NCBI RefSeq assembly: GCF_004352835.1 | Contig: NZ_SJSB01000002.1 | Coordinates: 186,001 to 250,000, forward strand | Length of the DNA stretch: 64,000 bases | Reading direction: 5' to 3' | DNA from: Marinomonas flavescens | GTDB lineage: Bacteria > Pseudomonadota > Gammaproteobacteria > Pseudomonadales > Marinomonadaceae | Position numbers and translations under genes: made by a program | Shown: piece after piece, positions 62,970 to 64,000 of the stretch | Layout of the letters: each line of letters begins with the position of its first letter | Position numbering within the stretch: position 1 is the first letter of the stretch | Notes under the pieces: generated by a model | Database searches by the model: none | Told to the model about the DNA's origin: nothing | What the model saw: the letters and a program-made list of their open reading frames with translations, nothing else

Positions 62970-64000
62970 ATGGAGAACAAAGAGCAGCAAGAAAAGCAGT
63001 CTCAAGTCGCTTCAGATGAGAACATCTCAAGACAGAATGATGAGCAAAAGCAGAACCATAAAGACCATATTCAGGACTCTTGGTATCGATGTGAACAGTT
63101 CGGGCTGGACCATAGTAGCCGTCCCGATTTTGCAGCGTTACCAAAAGGCACACTAAGTGATTTAGTTGATCAGCATCGAAGTTTACTCGAAACGACTGAA
63201 AATGAAGTGTTGCCTTACTACGAGAATATTTTGAGTAATTCTGCTTGTATGATTGTGTTAGCGGATTGCCAAGGGCACGTGCTTAATACTTGGGGACAAC
63301 CACGTTTTGGTAGAGCGTCCGAACATGGTCTGGTCGGAGGTAACCAATGGAGTGAAATAGGCGTAGGTACGAACGCCATTGGTACTGCGCTAATTACCGG
63401 TGAAGCGATTCAAGTTGGTCGTGATGAACACTTTTTGCGAGCCAATCGTTTTATGGTTGGCTCAGCGTCACCAATTTACAATACTAAAAACGACTTGGTT
63501 GGTGTATTAGATATTTCATCGGATGCTTATCTGCCTCAAGATCATACTTTTGGTATGGTTAAACTCATGTCCTTAAGTGTAGAAAATCGCCTTATATTTT
63601 CGGCGTTTCAACAAGATCATTTCATTGTCACATTTAATACTAACGTGGTCAGTTTAGACAGTCATTGGTCGGGTATTTTAGTACTTGATGAAAGTGGCAC
63701 TATAGTGTCTGCAAATCGTCGTGCAGAAGTGGTATTAGCGAGAGATTTAGGGCTGCTAAATATTAATCAGGTCTTTGATATTGAGATGCGTGAAATTCGC
63801 CATCATCCGCCCAGCTTACCTATTAAACTACGTTCATTAGGGCGTTATCAGTTTTATGTAAAAGTGATCCCTCCGGTGCAACAAATTATGCGGGTGCCTG
63901 ATTTTCGTCAACGGGCAGAATATGTCGCACCTTCTAACCTACTGAAAAAAAATACTAAAGATCTCATCATGACCGAAAAGTCGACTCCTGATAATGTCAT
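62970..64000 (+). CDS. Sigma-54-dependent activator, AcoR/DhaR type, N-terminal part
   Basis: The frame opens with an ATG at 62970 (GGAG six bases upstream) and stays open to the window end, giving 343 residues without reaching a stop. The N-terminal IQDSWYRCEQFGLDHSSRPD and GVGTNAIGTALITGEAIQVG, followed by a GAF-like domain, match AcoR and DhaR activators; residues about 225-330 look like a PAS domain (ILVLDESGTIVSANRRAEVV). The AAA+ and helix-turn-helix domains would lie beyond the window. An ATG 4 bases earlier opens only a short frame and is rejected. Control of the divergent glycerol operon is likely. Confidence 0.88.
   Translation, partial: MENKEQQEKQSQVASDENISRQNDEQKQNHKDHIQDSWYRCEQFGLDHSSRPDFAALPKGTLSDLVDQHRSLLETTENEVLPYYENILSNSACMIVLADCQGHVLNTWGQPRFGRASEHGLVGGNQWSEIGVGTNAIGTALITGEAIQVGRDEHFLRANRFMVGSASPIYNTKNDLVGVLDISSDAYLPQDHTFGMVKLMSLSVENRLIFSAFQQDHFIVTFNTNVVSLDSHWSGILVLDESGTIVSANRRAEVVLARDLGLLNINQVFDIEMREIRHHPPSLPIKLRSLGRYQFYVKVIPPVQQIMRVPDFRQRAEYVAPSNLLKKNTKDLIMTEKSTPDNV

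Noticed and set aside
62917-63153. Minus-strand reading frame of 78 codons at the activator start
   Set aside because: It is antisense to the well-supported activator frame and shows no recognisable protein features.

Overview
The window is an ordinary stretch of a marine gammaproteobacterial chromosome. The protein repertoire (CorA, SstT, PrlC, RarD, a complete DppABCDF, YheV, YehS), the moderate GC content and the large number of solute transporters suggest an Oceanospirillales-type organism such as Marinomonas. This placement is an inference from gene content. No rRNA, tRNA, insertion sequence, prophage or CRISPR array was seen.

Layout. 1-2279: the end of a zinc permease gene (znuB) and a chemoreceptor. 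2286-5692 (minus): a copper-linked bufferin-type RiPP locus, with a four-cysteine precursor, a DUF692 iron enzyme, a DUF2063 partner and a DoxX membrane protein, preceded by an ECF sigma factor and a small zinc-binding anti-sigma factor. 5787-9430: gamma carbonic anhydrase, oligopeptidase A and YheV. 9712-13421: an NCS1 permease, a nitroreductase and SstT. 13638-18780: a TRAP transporter resembling the 2-oxo-acid type, followed by a Cache histidine kinase and a LuxR-type response regulator. 18804-20438: a solitary YefM/Phd antitoxin and a secreted phytase-like esterase. 20525-27232: an ABC importer with a DeoR regulator, a beta-CASP-like metallo-hydrolase, a histidine phosphatase and a PNKP-type HAD phosphatase. 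This looks like an undescribed organophosphate or nucleotide-fragment scavenging locus. 27418-40027: mostly solitary transporters, LysR regulators and a TVP38/FAD-reductase fusion. 40338-41458: a 23-bp tandem repeat array ahead of corA. 41778-45001: an ATP-grasp protein, a gamma-glutamylcyclotransferase-like protein, a long gene-free stretch and a beta-hydroxyacid dehydrogenase. 45625-51297: the dipeptide importer dppABCDF. 51379-56313: YehS, UDP-glucose dehydrogenase, a UDP-sugar epimerase, an M42-like peptidase and a lipoprotein. 56441-62545 (minus): a glycerol ABC importer (glpSTPQUV), divergent from a truncated sigma-54 activator of the AcoR/DhaR type that runs off the end of the window.

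The strongest leads are: the bufferin locus with its own ECF sigma factor; the DeoR/ABC/beta-CASP/phosphatase cluster with a two-copy operator; the GlpS/GlpT pair, whose motifs predict one working and one degenerate ATP site; the 23-bp repeat array upstream of corA; a 43-bp near-perfect palindrome at 29714; and several terminator-like hairpins placed in leaders or between cistrons. All functional statements are homology judgements made by reading the sequence; no database search was run.
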